The translations under genes were made by a program, and so were the position numbers. Positions 8,547-18,630 of a DNA stretch of 64,000 nt are shown here, one piece after another (the stretch's first letter is position 1; each line of letters begins with the position of its first letter). Location: positions 186,001 to 250,000 of the forward strand of contig CASYFC010000001.1 of assembly GCA_949482135.1 (NCBI GenBank), written 5' to 3'. The notes under the pieces are model-generated. The model saw only the letters and a program-made list of their open reading frames with translations, searched no databases and had not been told where the DNA came from. This DNA comes from an uncultured Clostridia bacterium (GTDB lineage Bacteria; Bacillota; Clostridia; TANB77; CAG-508).

Positions 8547-11500
8547 TTATACTTTATGAACATCATAAAACGTATGGCCAGTTATAACACTGAAACCATT
8601 AGAGTTGAAATTGTAAAGGCGCGAATCTGGAGTCATAATTTTATTGCATTCCATTCGCTTTGTGGAAACCTGATCGTTAACCTTAATGATATACAGGCAG
8701 TCAGTACTTGGAATATAAAGAATTCCTTTATTAAAAACTGCTCTTTCTACGTTCATATCACTAATGGTTTCAGGAATATTTAACATTTTATGCTTTCCAG
8801 TAGAGGCTTTTATGGTAATTATATTTCCTTTGTTATCAATTACCAACCACATTTTTGTGGTATCATCATATAGGATATTGTACTTAGAATCTGGCTGGCT
8901 GAATTCTATATCACAAAGTTTTTCACTATTGCAATAAATTTCATCTGTTCCAGCAGAATTCCGCTTAACCATCATAAATTTCGAATTGAATTGGGACAAA
9001 AAGGCTAAAGTACTATTTTTGCTCAAGAATTTAATTCTCTCACGGCTTTCTTCACCATTTGAATTAAATCTTATCTGTAAAATGACATTTTCTCCGCCAT
9101 ATTCCCTTTTAGCTAAATACAATGTATTTTGGTTTATCACAACATGGTCTGTTTCGTAGTCCAAACCTTCAGAAAAGGTTTCTGTATCACTGTTTACATG
9201 GAAACCAGAAATTCGATACTGATATACTGCAAAAATAATTGGATAATCTTTGAGTATAAGTATATCTCTAATATCCATACAATTAGTAAACGGGATATTG
9301 TACTCAGACCCTCGCACAGAAACAATGACAGAATAGTTATCTCCTATCCTACAAATTGCAGAATAATTATTGATAATTCGTACAATTTCGCCATTAAAGA
9401 GATTATTCTTTTCTGCAATGAATTTAGAACTAATCTGAATAGTCTCATTGTCTGGCTGATAGAACTTTCCACCATACATTTCAGAATATTGTTTTTGCAA
9501 TTCTGGAACAATATTTCTTCTAGTATTACTTTCAAAAGTTTCCAGAAAAGCTCTCTCTAGGTCATTGTTCATCCAATGCCATGATTCAGCAATAGCAGGA
9601 ACTTGAATCCTATGATTTCCAAGAAGGGATATTCTCCGTTCCATCTTATCAGGAATATCAAGTGATTTACCATCAACTTCATAAATTCCGTTAAACGGAT
9701 GTGTAAAGGTAAGGTAGTAAAATGCCTGAATTGCAAACGAATACCAATCATCTTTTTTAGTGATATTTTTACTTTTCTGAGAAACAGGATCAATATATCC
9801 TTCCGTACAGAATGTAGGAGCAATATTTTCAATCCCCATTCCGTCAAAATCTAAGAAATAAACATTTTTGTCTTTGTCAACAAGAATATTTCTTCCATTC
9901 AAATCACCAATATAAATGTTGGCTTTATCATGCAAGGTCTGAATTCCTTCACCAACTGTAATCAATATCTCCAAAACATCTTTACGAGAAAAATCAAGTT
10001 TTTTTACTTCAACTTTATCTCGCAAAGCCGAAATCGATACTCCTTCTACCTTTTCATCCATAATGTATCCCAAAATTTTATTACTTTTTTTGTCTACAAG
10101 AAGCCTTTTAGGGATGATGAATCTAAATTTATGGTTTTCGTTATTAATCTGTTCCAAAATTTCTTTTTTGGCAAAAATGGCAGAAAGGATTTTACATTTA
10201 AAGGAATAATTAACTGTATCCTTAAATACCTTAGCGATACACCCTCCATCATAGAGGTATAAGGTCGATTCTCCTCCTTGATTGAAATATTCTCTCTCAG
10301 AGAGCTCAGATTCATCTACATACTCAATCTTAATCTTTTCAAATTGTTTGCTATCCACACATTTAGGACAGAATAATAAATTTTTTCTATAATAAATTCT
10401 GTGGATTGGACAATACATTTGAAGTTCCTGAGCATTTTCCTTAAGAGTCTGTAAAATGAAATTCAAATTTTCAGGCAATTTAGAAACATCAATTTCAATG
10501 TAACTATCCGAATCTAGAACCTGGCAGATATACTTATACAACCATTTTTTTGTTGCTCTTGATTTATCTCCTTTTTGTAAGAATTCAACATTCACAATCT
10601 GAACCTGTTTCTTGTGATTTTTGCTTAGGAAAACACTGCCAAATGGATTTATTGAAAATCCAAGATTATAGTCAAAACATGATTTAACTTGCATTATTAA
10701 TCGAACCAAACTCATCAATCTCGGCAAGTTTTCCAAATTTTCAGTGTCTTTAAGGTCTGTAAAATCATCACTTGCAAAATCAACATATTCATACGTATAA
10801 CCGATAAATTCTCGATTACTGTTCAGAGCCTTTTTGTAAGGAATAAAACAATCTTGACCGAGCAACTGCCTTCTATCATGATTAGATCCTGCCAAAATGA
10901 AATCAATATTTTCCTCGATTTTTTTCATATTAACAGAATCCTGTTTGTAGACTTTCACACACATATCCCAGCTTGTTTTATAATGAATGGCATATTGATC
11001 TTCAAAAACCTTTTGGTTTCTTTCTTCAAAACCATCTTCTAGGATAACTCGTGTTTTAGCACAAACTGGACACATTTTATTATAACTATCATAATATACT
11101 TGATGTTCATCGCAAAAAGCGTCCATAGCTTCTGCTTTGTTAATCAAATAATTTTCAATAGTATAATATCCAGAAAAATCAATCCCCTCAAATGCATTTG
11201 GATTATAACCATTGTTTTTAAGTTCATCAAAAAAGTTATCTACAAATTCCTTCTGATTATCACTATAGCTTCTTCTAATCTGAAAATTTGAATCCAGTAT
11301 ATTGATATAGAATGTAAAATCATCTTCATCTTTGCTGTCATCATGGACTATATCAATATGAATTTGTGAATTTTCAATATAATACCTTCCAAAATTGCTC
11401 ATTAATTTCGCAGCAAATTTAAGAATCTCTCTGTTATCAAAGCCATAAATAATATCATTCGTAAGAGGAATTCCTCGAATTGGGGTTGTAACATAACCAG

Positions 11501-13241
11501 TAACAAGATACATGCCATCTGAACCAATCTCTTCGGAATAGATAATTTCTGTAATATCTGTAAGATTAACATATTTATTCATTCTACCTATCTTATTTCC
11601 GATTTCTTTTTTTACAGACAGTATCTCATTTTTCAAAGTAGAAATATTTTTTCTGCGTTTAAATGTTACCAAAAAACAATCATCCTGCAGTTTCTGACAC
11701 AATCTTTTTTCGACTTTAATTCCATACTTACTTTCTGCTTCATCTTCAAATACAAAAGGAACAGATTCAGAAGGATTATACTGGAAATTTGTGTCATAGA
11801 GTAATCCATCTTCGGCTTGCTCCATATTGCAAGAGAAATTAAGTACTGCCTCTATAGCATCTTCTGAAATATAGTTAGAAGTTCCTAAAGCAAAGCTTAC
11901 AAACTCTTTTGCAACAACAGGAGTTAAATATCTAATCTCTTTCTTTTTCAAAAAAGCTTTTTTACTCTTAAGCTTGCCATATGTTTTTTCAATATATGCA
12001 AGAAGTAATTGGAAAAAGAGTTTTGTGATATTTCTGTTGAGTTCCTCTCCATCATCTGTAACAAGTTTAAACAAGTCCTCGAGCTTGGCAATCTTAAATT
12101 CGTCATTTGGCCGACTATATATCAAATCGCTTTCCAAATTGAAATTGCTTTGATTAGCAATTGAGTCAAAATACCTTTTTGAACGAATAGCTGTTAAATA
12201 TTTATACAGCTCAGATACGAACTCAATAATTTCTTTTTGATTTTGAAAAGAAATATTTGAAACAGTCTGTAAAGTTCCTATATTTTGTAGCGTATACTTA
12301 TAACCAATGATGTTTCCGTGAAAATCAATAATAACATTGCTAAAGTCTTCTCTTACCTGTTTTCTGATATGCCAAAAGAAATCATTTTCATCTTTTAAGA
12401 ATTCCTCGAAATCAGAAGAAAGTTTCTTATAGATTTTTACACTTTCGGCATAAACTGTGTAAGTTTCATTTTCCTCAGTTACAGGTAATGTTCCAGAAAG
12501 ATCTGGATTGCCAACCACTAAATAGTTATAGTATGGTTGGTCATCAAGCTGTCTTTCACGTTTTTCCTCCAGAATTACTTGCTTAATATCATCAGGAACA
12601 ATTCCATTTGCACAATAATTATAACACATCTGAATTACTGGCATATAATATGGAAAATCTTTTATCGCATAAATTATATTGTCTCTTACAATTGGTTGAT
12701 ACAGGTCATCAAAATCTATGTTGGAAGATAACACGTAATGAACGTATTTTACAATACAACTATTGGAGTTTTCCACTTCATGTCCATTAGGTTTGAAAAA
12801 TGAAAGAAACTCAGATATATTTCTGCAAGTTTCATTATTGAAACTGCTTGTATCTAGGAGATATCCTTTTTCCTGCATAGCATATACAAAGGAAACAAGC
12901 TCATATAATTTATCCAATTTAGAACTTCGTTCCCAATCATTTTCGAAGTTTAGAGTTATCTCAGCAAACAGGATTTGTACAGTATCATACTTGTCTGCAA
13001 CATAATTGGTGACCTTAAAGTTTACATGGTCTGAGCTTATTGTTTCTCCCCAGTCTTTCAGACTTTTTACAACATCAAAAATTCGTTTTCCAATCTCCTC
13101 ATCTTCAATTAGAATAGCTATCTTATCATTTTTCCGATAAATCTCCTCTTTTCCCTCTACTTTAGATATAAGTTCATAGGAGCTTATGCCAAAGTTATGA
13201 AAGAAAAAAGCAGTCATTTTGTTTCTAAATGCATTATACAT
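8547..13241 (-). CDS. Giant multi-kinase, zinc-ribbon and beta-propeller protein of a TerY-P-like system
   Basis: 1564 aa. The active-looking kinase domain spans ~985-1260. It has a glycine-rich start (GGESTLYLYDGG), a catalytic loop IGDLNGRNIL in place of HRDxxxxN, and a DFD metal motif (FLDFDGMG). Before it are two more regions with kinase-like spacing but without catalytic residues (~520-700 and ~745-945). Each is followed by a short Cys motif (MCPVC near 725; CPIH...FCPKC near 950). The last ~280 residues are repeated beta strands resembling a propeller. It is last in an operon with PP2C and vWA genes, the partners of kinases in TerY-P triads. CGG occurs repeatedly as an in-frame Arg codon, unlike host genes. 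Substrate is unknown; domain limits are estimates. Confidence 0.8.
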   Translation of the reverse strand: MYNAFRNKMTAFFFHNFGISSYELISKVEGKEEIYRKNDKIAILIEDEEIGKRIFDVVKSLKDWGETISSDHVNFKVTNYVADKYDTVQILFAEITLNFENDWERSSKLDKLYELVSFVYAMQEKGYLLDTSSFNNETCRNISEFLSFFKPNGHEVENSNSCIVKYVHYVLSSNIDFDDLYQPIVRDNIIYAIKDFPYYMPVIQMCYNYCANGIVPDDIKQVILEEKRERQLDDQPYYNYLVVGNPDLSGTLPVTEENETYTVYAESVKIYKKLSSDFEEFLKDENDFFWHIRKQVREDFSNVIIDFHGNIIGYKYTLQNIGTLQTVSNISFQNQKEIIEFVSELYKYLTAIRSKRYFDSIANQSNFNLESDLIYSRPNDEFKIAKLEDLFKLVTDDGEELNRNITKLFFQLLLAYIEKTYGKLKSKKAFLKKKEIRYLTPVVAKEFVSFALGTSNYISEDAIEAVLNFSCNMEQAEDGLLYDTNFQYNPSESVPFVFEDEAESKYGIKVEKRLCQKLQDDCFLVTFKRRKNISTLKNEILSVKKEIGNKIGRMNKYVNLTDITEIIYSEEIGSDGMYLVTGYVTTPIRGIPLTNDIIYGFDNREILKFAAKLMSNFGRYYIENSQIHIDIVHDDSKDEDDFTFYINILDSNFQIRRSYSDNQKEFVDNFFDELKNNGYNPNAFEGIDFSGYYTIENYLINKAEAMDAFCDEHQVYYDSYNKMCPVCAKTRVILEDGFEERNQKVFEDQYAIHYKTSWDMCVKVYKQDSVNMKKIEENIDFILAGSNHDRRQLLGQDCFIPYKKALNSNREFIGYTYEYVDFASDDFTDLKDTENLENLPRLMSLVRLIMQVKSCFDYNLGFSINPFGSVFLSKNHKKQVQIVNVEFLQKGDKSRATKKWLYKYICQVLDSDSYIEIDVSKLPENLNFILQTLKENAQELQMYCPIHRIYYRKNLLFCPKCVDSKQFEKIKIEYVDESELSEREYFNQGGESTLYLYDGGCIAKVFKDTVNYSFKCKILSAIFAKKEILEQINNENHKFRFIIPKRLLVDKKSNKILGYIMDEKVEGVSISALRDKVEVKKLDFSRKDVLEILITVGEGIQTLHDKANIYIGDLNGRNILVDKDKNVYFLDFDGMGIENIAPTFCTEGYIDPVSQKSKNITKKDDWYSFAIQAFYYLTFTHPFNGIYEVDGKSLDIPDKMERRISLLGNHRIQVPAIAESWHWMNNDLERAFLETFESNTRRNIVPELQKQYSEMYGGKFYQPDNETIQISSKFIAEKNNLFNGEIVRIINNYSAICRIGDNYSVIVSVRGSEYNIPFTNCMDIRDILILKDYPIIFAVYQYRISGFHVNSDTETFSEGLDYETDHVVINQNTLYLAKREYGGENVILQIRFNSNGEESRERIKFLSKNSTLAFLSQFNSKFMMVKRNSAGTDEIYCNSEKLCDIEFSQPDSKYNILYDDTTKMWLVIDNKGNIITIKASTGKHKMLNIPETISDMNVERAVFNKGILYIPSTDCLYIIKVNDQVSTKRMECNKIMTPDSRLYNFNSNGFSVITGHTFYDVHKV

Positions 13242-13309
13242 AAGCTACCTCACTTTTCTGTAGTCTGTAGGGGAAGCATGTTCCCCTACAGGCCACGATA
13301 ATATTGTTG

Positions 13310-14017
13310 TTAGATTTCATCGATCCAAGAGTTATCTTCCAGGGCCTGAGCTGTCGTTTGAGAATATTCCTGAGACTGACTCTTTTCAACAGCCTGACTG
13401 AAGAAATTAGCCCCCAAAGCTTTAAGGCTCTGAGACTGTTCTTTGCACGAATTGGAAAGCTCAACGCCAAGGAAATTGAGGAGATCTTCACGATTAGTTA
13501 CATCGATAGTAGCCATAAAGCCCATATCTTTTCCATACTGCGCGTTGATTTCTCCTCCAAAAGCTGCAAAAGCTGTCGTAACACCAGAGTAGTTCATCTT
13601 TTTAATAGCGTCCTGACCATCAGAAGTGTACATTCTGTCTCCACATGGATGCCCATCAGAGAAGCATACCAGTGTAACTTTTGGGGTAACCCCAGTACGC
13701 TTGACAACCTCACGGACATAGGTATTAAGATACTCTCCTGCTTTAACAAGAGCATAATTGAGAGCAGTCTTTCCATCAGTGGAATATCTGGTATCCATTT
13801 CCATTACAGGCCTAAATTCACCTGCATAGAAATCGTCATTGAAATAGCAAACCGATACAACAATGGAATTTGCAAGGTAAAAGCCATTAAAGCTTTCCCT
13901 GAACATTTCCAGTCCTTTCCGAACGTTTCCTACATCATCATCCATAGAAGTTGAACTATCCAACAGCAACAAAAAGATATCAATCCTGTCAGAAGAGAAA
14001 TTGAAATAGTTAGACAT
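13310..14017 (-). CDS. TerY-like von Willebrand A domain protein
   Basis: 235 aa, a single vWA domain with a complete MIDAS metal site: DSSTS, the Thr of DGKTALNYAL, and the Asp of CFSDGHP. TerY-type vWA proteins work with a PP2C phosphatase and a protein kinase in stress or defence modules. Both partners are encoded beside it. Start ATG 14017 has GGAGG. The tail is rich in Ser, Gln and Glu and could be a phosphorylation target. An in-frame CGG Arg codon (13919-13921) marks it as part of the foreign block. Confidence 0.85.
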   Translation of the reverse strand: MSNYFNFSSDRIDIFLLLLDSSTSMDDDVGNVRKGLEMFRESFNGFYLANSIVVSVCYFNDDFYAGEFRPVMEMDTRYSTDGKTALNYALVKAGEYLNTYVREVVKRTGVTPKVTLVCFSDGHPCGDRMYTSDGQDAIKKMNYSGVTTAFAAFGGEINAQYGKDMGFMATIDVTNREDLLNFLGVELSNSCKEQSQSLKALGANFFSQAVEKSQSQEYSQTTAQALEDNSWIDEI

Positions 14018-14031
14018 TTTTTACCTCCATA

Positions 14032-15558
14032 TTATACGTTATTAGTGTTTGTTTGCAAGCTACTTAGTACATTTTCTAAACCATTGAAGTAAAACGAATT
14101 TACAAATACATTGCCATTTTCCACTTTAAAATCAAATTTCAAATTCTCAAGTGTACTGACAATTGCATTTTCGTAGTCATCTAAAGAAAAGATAACTACA
14201 TATTCTTTATTAGAAGAAGAGAAAACTTCCTGTTTCTTCTCTTCAATGGTTTTATGGTTGTATGGATACTTGGAAATATACTTTTCTATATGCTTTATAA
14301 GATCATTTGGTGTGCTTTGAACTACTTCAAGAGCATCAAAAAGCACTAATAAGAAATAAATTTCCTTGTATGTTATATCTTTGGATAAGTTTTTGAGTAA
14401 CTTGATTAATAGCATTATACGCTCATCATGTGTTGTAGCATAAATGCTTACCAAGGTAAAATTTGTAGTTGTTATGGGTGAAACTAAAACTTCGTTTTCG
14501 TTCACATTTATGTCCATTCTACAAATAAGTTTTACTTTTGCAATATCCTTTTCAACCCCACTTACTTTCAGCATTTCAATGAGAGTTGATTCAAAACTTA
14601 AAAAGTCTTCCCAAAATTCACTGCATAGAATGATTTTATATAAATCATCAGCATACGCCAGATTTCTGAGTAACTTATCAGACTTTGTTTTTAAAAGATT
14701 ACGGCATCCAACATCTGAAACTAATGGTAAAAGTTCAAGAAAATCTGATAATTCATCTTTTATAAAAGCAATAAATGCTGATCCATAGTCAAAACTATCA
14801 AATTGATTTTTCATTACCAGGCTTTCAATTAAACTTTCAGGTCTGATGCTTGAATTCCGAATTCCGCATTTGAATATTGCATAGTCTACATATGAGAGTA
14901 AGTCAATAATTCTTTCTTTAAGCTGCTTATCTTGCAAAATATAATCACATGTTTTGAATTCTTCTGCAAGTTTACTTTCTGATTGTATAGCGTGCTTAAG
15001 TTGTGTACAAACCTTTTCTTTTTCGCATTCACTTGAATGCAAAATCGAAACATTGTATAAAATATTCAATTTTTTTATTAATCGCTGTAAGCGTTTTGAA
15101 ATAATGTGAAACTTTACTGTAGTATCAATAAATCTCTTGATTTCATTTTCGAGCCTAATCACTTCATCAATTTTGGTACTATCCATTTCTGGATCAATCT
15201 CAAAAGTTAAAAGTTTCTTAAGAGATTCCACACTCGAATTGTATGAAGCTCTTATCTCGTCAATTCTCTGCAAAAAATTTTGATATTCAGACGGAAAATC
15301 GTCTTCAAATACAGCAATTTCCTGTTCAAGATTATACAGTTTTGTCATCAGCGTCCGTTTTGCGACATTTATCCGCTCCTCTAATAAATCATCAGAAGAA
15401 TTATCTTCATCAGAAACATCGAAAGAAGCAGAAGATTGCACAATAGAATTTTCTGCTAACGCAAGAACTGGTGTGCCACTTTGTACTTCTTTCCCAGTAA
15501 TCCGAGAAATAATAGCATTTAAGAAGCTGTAAAATTTTTCAATAAATGTCACTTTCAT
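14032..15558 (-). CDS. Unknown 508-aa helical protein of the TerY-P-like operon
   Basis: I do not recognise this family. The protein is mostly helical, with coiled-coil stretches in residues ~55-170 and no membrane segment or signal peptide. The C-terminal third has alternating strands and helices. It sits 14 nt upstream of the vWA gene and 15 nt downstream of the degenerate vWA gene, so it is co-expressed with them. In-frame CGG Arg codons recur (for example 15373-15375 and 14857-14859). It may be a scaffold or effector; that is inference from context only. Confidence 0.65.
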   Translation of the reverse strand: MKVTFIEKFYSFLNAIISRITGKEVQSGTPVLALAENSIVQSSASFDVSDEDNSSDDLLEERINVAKRTLMTKLYNLEQEIAVFEDDFPSEYQNFLQRIDEIRASYNSSVESLKKLLTFEIDPEMDSTKIDEVIRLENEIKRFIDTTVKFHIISKRLQRLIKKLNILYNVSILHSSECEKEKVCTQLKHAIQSESKLAEEFKTCDYILQDKQLKERIIDLLSYVDYAIFKCGIRNSSIRPESLIESLVMKNQFDSFDYGSAFIAFIKDELSDFLELLPLVSDVGCRNLLKTKSDKLLRNLAYADDLYKIILCSEFWEDFLSFESTLIEMLKVSGVEKDIAKVKLICRMDINVNENEVLVSPITTTNFTLVSIYATTHDERIMLLIKLLKNLSKDITYKEIYFLLVLFDALEVVQSTPNDLIKHIEKYISKYPYNHKTIEEKKQEVFSSSNKEYVVIFSLDDYENAIVSTLENLKFDFKVENGNVFVNSFYFNGLENVLSSLQTNTNNV

Positions 15559-15573
15559 ATCACTCCAATCCTC

Positions 15574-16506
15574 TTATTGATAAGTTTTGGAAATAGCACC
15601 AATCGAACGAAATCCGATTTCTGCCGCAGCCATAAAGAACTCATCAGTAAGACAGTAGTATTTTGTTACAACTTTTGATTTAAGGGACATCAGATAGAAC
15701 TTGTCCATAGCTTCGTCTTTAGGTGTTGTGGAACAATTATCTGTACAAGTTCCAATACCAATCACATCAATACTGTTTATAGAAACTCGTTCATGTTCAG
15801 TTTCTTCTGTGACTAAATATTTACTTGAAACAATTTTCTCCAGTTCAATTAAAGCATCAAACAAACACGATTCTACTCCTGCGCTTTCATCATACATAAT
15901 TGTAAGGTCTTTGCCATTATGCACATCAATAATTTCGCTTGCATTAACAGAGCTTCCATAATTGATAATACAAATCATATCAGATCTTACAAAGTTATCT
16001 ACGATTTGCAGCACCTTGTCCTTATGCTTTGCAACTATAGAAGTATTTTCCAACAGAATAATAGTCAGCTTTTTATTTACTAGCCGCTTATATACTGTTT
16101 TAGGAAAAAACGTGCTTTTAATAGTGCCTACAGTTCCAACAGGGCTTGTAGTAGAACCAGACTTGGTAACTGTTACAGGAGTTGTCGCCACTTGTGGTTG
16201 ATCGCCAGTGGTAGCAGGTGCTACTGGATCTGTTTTAGGTGTTGTCCCAGGAAGAGATCCATCTTGATTTACGAGCCCATACATAACCTGAAATTGTAAA
16301 TCAGGGTCAATTGAACTATACGATTGAGTTGGTTCAACTACATTCTTTTTCACTTCTGTAACTTTTGTTTCAGGAGTCTTAAGTTCTTTACCCTTTACAG
16401 GTTTAGTTTTATCAATCTTTGTTGCCTCTTGTTTCTTGTCAGATGTCTTAGGTGTAGGAGTAGTTTTCTTTGCTCCCCATTTGCCTTTATTATTAAATAA
16501 TGCCAT
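15574..16506 (-). CDS. Degenerate vWA-like protein with Pro/Thr-rich N-terminus
   Basis: 310 aa. Residues 1-130 are low complexity, rich in Lys, Pro and Thr. Residues ~140-305 follow the strand/helix order of a vWA domain (LTIILLENTSIV, CIINYGSS, SIDVIGIGTCTD). The MIDAS DxSxS is replaced by ENTSI, so metal binding is doubtful. Its ATG overlaps the stop of the PP2C gene (TAATG), which implies translational coupling. It is probably an adaptor in the phosphorylation module. Confidence 0.65.
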   Translation of the reverse strand: MALFNNKGKWGAKKTTPTPKTSDKKQEATKIDKTKPVKGKELKTPETKVTEVKKNVVEPTQSYSSIDPDLQFQVMYGLVNQDGSLPGTTPKTDPVAPATTGDQPQVATTPVTVTKSGSTTSPVGTVGTIKSTFFPKTVYKRLVNKKLTIILLENTSIVAKHKDKVLQIVDNFVRSDMICIINYGSSVNASEIIDVHNGKDLTIMYDESAGVESCLFDALIELEKIVSSKYLVTEETEHERVSINSIDVIGIGTCTDNCSTTPKDEAMDKFYLMSLKSKVVTKYYCLTDEFFMAAAEIGFRSIGAISKTYQ

Positions 16507-17201
16507 TATTTTTTCCCTCCAAACATTCCGATTGTTACATCATCATTGAAATTTGTTCTGTTGTCTCTTATATCCATTGTAATCAAAGGAGCATTTGCTG
16601 TGGTAAGACCAGTGTCTATCCCTTTTATATCTCCTCTGGCAATAGGCATAATTCCGTCTGTTGCAATAATTACATTTTTGAATGATTCTTTACTAAAAGT
16701 AAATGTTTTAAATCCATAATCACTAAAACTAAGCCCCGGCAAATCGCAATATTTGTATGCAAAGTATGGCGGGCATTTGCCATAAGAAAATCTCAGATAG
16801 CTAAGCAAACCTTTTTTGTTTTGAGCGACAACATATCCATCACCAAACAACTTAACAACATAACTATCCTCTGTATCAAAACAGGCAATGATTGTAAAAA
16901 GAAGATTTTCCATGATGAAATCCTTCTCCAGCTGTTCCCGTACTGGATAGTACTTTTCCAGCAGGCTAATAAGGTCATCAAAAACACCTTTCACATTATC
17001 TTCAAATTTTTCTAAGTTATCCCATTCCTCCCTTCTAGAGAAAAGCTGTGCAAACAACCGTGTTCCAGATTCCGCATATTTCGCAGCACTGCATCCATCT
17101 AAAATGAGAAGCATTTTCTCGCTTTCGATTCCGAAATCCTGATTGTTTATTCCACTTGTAAAATGTCCAAATCCCTGAGAAGTAATAATCATAATTCCCA
17201 T
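16506..17201 (-). CDS. PP2C-family serine/threonine phosphatase
   Basis: 231 aa, a compact PP2C domain. Visible elements are the N-terminal SGINNQDFG (metal-binding Asp), LILDGCSAAK in place of DGMGG, KLFGDGYVV, IIATDGI and the closing DDVTIGMF. It would reverse phosphorylation by the large kinase of the same operon. The TerY-P triad always includes such an enzyme. The start could be ATG 17201 or ATG 17192: the first lies only 2 nt after GGAG, the second 11 nt. It has its own promoter (17242-17270). Confidence 0.85.
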   Translation of the reverse strand: MGIMIITSQGFGHFTSGINNQDFGIESEKMLLILDGCSAAKYAESGTRLFAQLFSRREEWDNLEKFEDNVKGVFDDLISLLEKYYPVREQLEKDFIMENLLFTIIACFDTEDSYVVKLFGDGYVVAQNKKGLLSYLRFSYGKCPPYFAYKYCDLPGLSFSDYGFKTFTFSKESFKNVIIATDGIMPIARGDIKGIDTGLTTANAPLITMDIRDNRTNFNDDVTIGMFGGKK

Positions 17202-17241
17202 TTCTCCTTTCTAATATTAGTTTATAAAAAACGACGTATAC

Positions 17242-17270
17242 ATAATATCACATTTTTATGTAAATTACAA
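17242..17270 (-). promoter_or_regulatory. Promoter of the PP2C-vWA-kinase operon
   Basis: Minus strand TTGTAA (17270-17265), 17-bp spacer, TATTAT (17247-17242), with TGA before the -10. The spacer end (ATGTGATATTATG) resembles that of the telA promoter, which suggests shared control. Confidence 0.6.
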
Positions 17271-17272
17271 GA

Positions 17273-17309
17273 AAAAAGGGCGAATTTTTTTGAGAAATTC
17301 GCCCTTTTT
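17273..17309 (-). terminator. Terminator between telA and the PP2C operon
   Basis: 15-bp stem AAAAAGGGCGAATTT / AAATTCGCCCTTTTT with T-run, 20 bp after the telA stop. telA therefore makes its own transcript. Confidence 0.8.
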
Positions 17310-17329
17310 CATATCATTTCTTATTGAAA

Positions 17330-18577
17330 TTAAAATTTCAGTCCAGCAGCTCCAGTAGGAGTTGTGCTGTTTTGTCCATTTTTCGTAGTTTCAATGGATG
17401 TTCCAACAAGCGGTTCAAGCTGTTCGATTAGCCCATTCAGCTCTGTCAAATCTGCCTTCATCTTCGGCAACATCTCACTTGCAGTCTTCTTGATTTCCTC
17501 ACAACTATTGATAACTGTAGTCACAGCAGTTTTCGCCGCTTCAGCGTTGTAGAAGCTGGCATACAAAGCCTTTTCAGTCTGTTCAGCAGTCATGCCAACG
17601 GACTTGCTGATATCCTGGATGAGCTCATCGCTCAACCTTATGATAGCATTCTGCCCTTCCAGAACTTCCCTAGTCTGGGCATTCAGCAGAGCGTTCCTGA
17701 GCTGTTGACCAATAAGGCCCATGCTCTCATTTACCTGAGTATGGATGGTAATCTGCACATTTCGGTTGCTCTTCCTAATCAGGGAAAGCTGTGCAATGCT
17801 CAGATAGTACATGATTCTGGACTTCTCAAGGTTATTCATACTTATATTGAAAATATCGAAACCTTCCTTGAGAGCTTGATAATCCTGAGCATATTTTACC
17901 AGACCAGTCTGCTGGTGCTGCTGCTCGATTGCCGCAAGCTCACCTCCGATTCGGTCGATAGCCATATGACCCGCAATGATGTACTTTTCGAGCAAACCAA
18001 TAGCTTCAGCATCACTCATAGCCGACTGCTCAATGTCGCCCATAGCTTTTTTAAGCATATCCAGCCATTTGTCGCAGGATGTTTTCAGCTCCATCAATAG
18101 CTTGTAGTTGGTTACCGCACTCTTCTGCACTTTGTCCGCCCTAGAAGCTCCCTTAGATCCCGTTGTAAGCCTCAGAAGAAGTTTCTGGAACAGACCAGGT
18201 TCCTGAAGAACCAGGTTGAAATCATCATAGCTGCTGGAAGCCTTTTTGGAAAGCTCGATTACTCGGTTGATAACTTCCTGGTCAGCATGAGAACCTCTTT
18301 CATTCTTCAGAAAATTTCCGCATTGGTCAAAGGTTCGCTTGAGCGCCACAGAACCATAGCTCATGACATTCTCGATTTTGCGAACATCGATACTGTCAGA
18401 CAGAGCTACAATTTCCTGCCGTTCTGCCTCGGTATAGCTGGCAAGAGCCTGTTCATAGTTAAGTGGTAATACATCGGTAGCAGTTGCAGGAACACTTACA
18501 GTTACACCAACACTTGCCACATCGGGAACCAGTGTGGTTGCCTGAGTCATCTGAGTAGTCTGATTGTTATTTTCCAT
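17330..18577 (-). CDS. telA: TelA-family (toxic anion resistance) protein
   Basis: 415 aa from ATG 18577; an upstream in-frame ATG (18592) is part of the GGAGG ribosome site. The protein is helical throughout, with the TelA/KlaA pattern in residues ~60-390 (SYGSVALKRTFDQCG, LLMELKTSCDKWLDML, GLIGQQLRNALLNAQTR). Family members occur with Ter genes and confer tellurite, colicin or other envelope-stress tolerance; the mechanism is not settled. The base composition is clearly richer in G+C than the neighbouring host genes. It lies just upstream of the PP2C/vWA/kinase operon and appears to be co-regulated with it. Confidence 0.88.
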   Translation of the reverse strand: MENNNQTTQMTQATTLVPDVASVGVTVSVPATATDVLPLNYEQALASYTEAERQEIVALSDSIDVRKIENVMSYGSVALKRTFDQCGNFLKNERGSHADQEVINRVIELSKKASSSYDDFNLVLQEPGLFQKLLLRLTTGSKGASRADKVQKSAVTNYKLLMELKTSCDKWLDMLKKAMGDIEQSAMSDAEAIGLLEKYIIAGHMAIDRIGGELAAIEQQHQQTGLVKYAQDYQALKEGFDIFNISMNNLEKSRIMYYLSIAQLSLIRKSNRNVQITIHTQVNESMGLIGQQLRNALLNAQTREVLEGQNAIIRLSDELIQDISKSVGMTAEQTEKALYASFYNAEAAKTAVTTVINSCEEIKKTASEMLPKMKADLTELNGLIEQLEPLVGTSIETTKNGQNSTTPTGAAGLKF

Positions 18578-18630
18578 TTTGTCTACCTCCATTGAAATTA
18601 TTGTTTGGTTTCTAATTACACTACGCAGGA

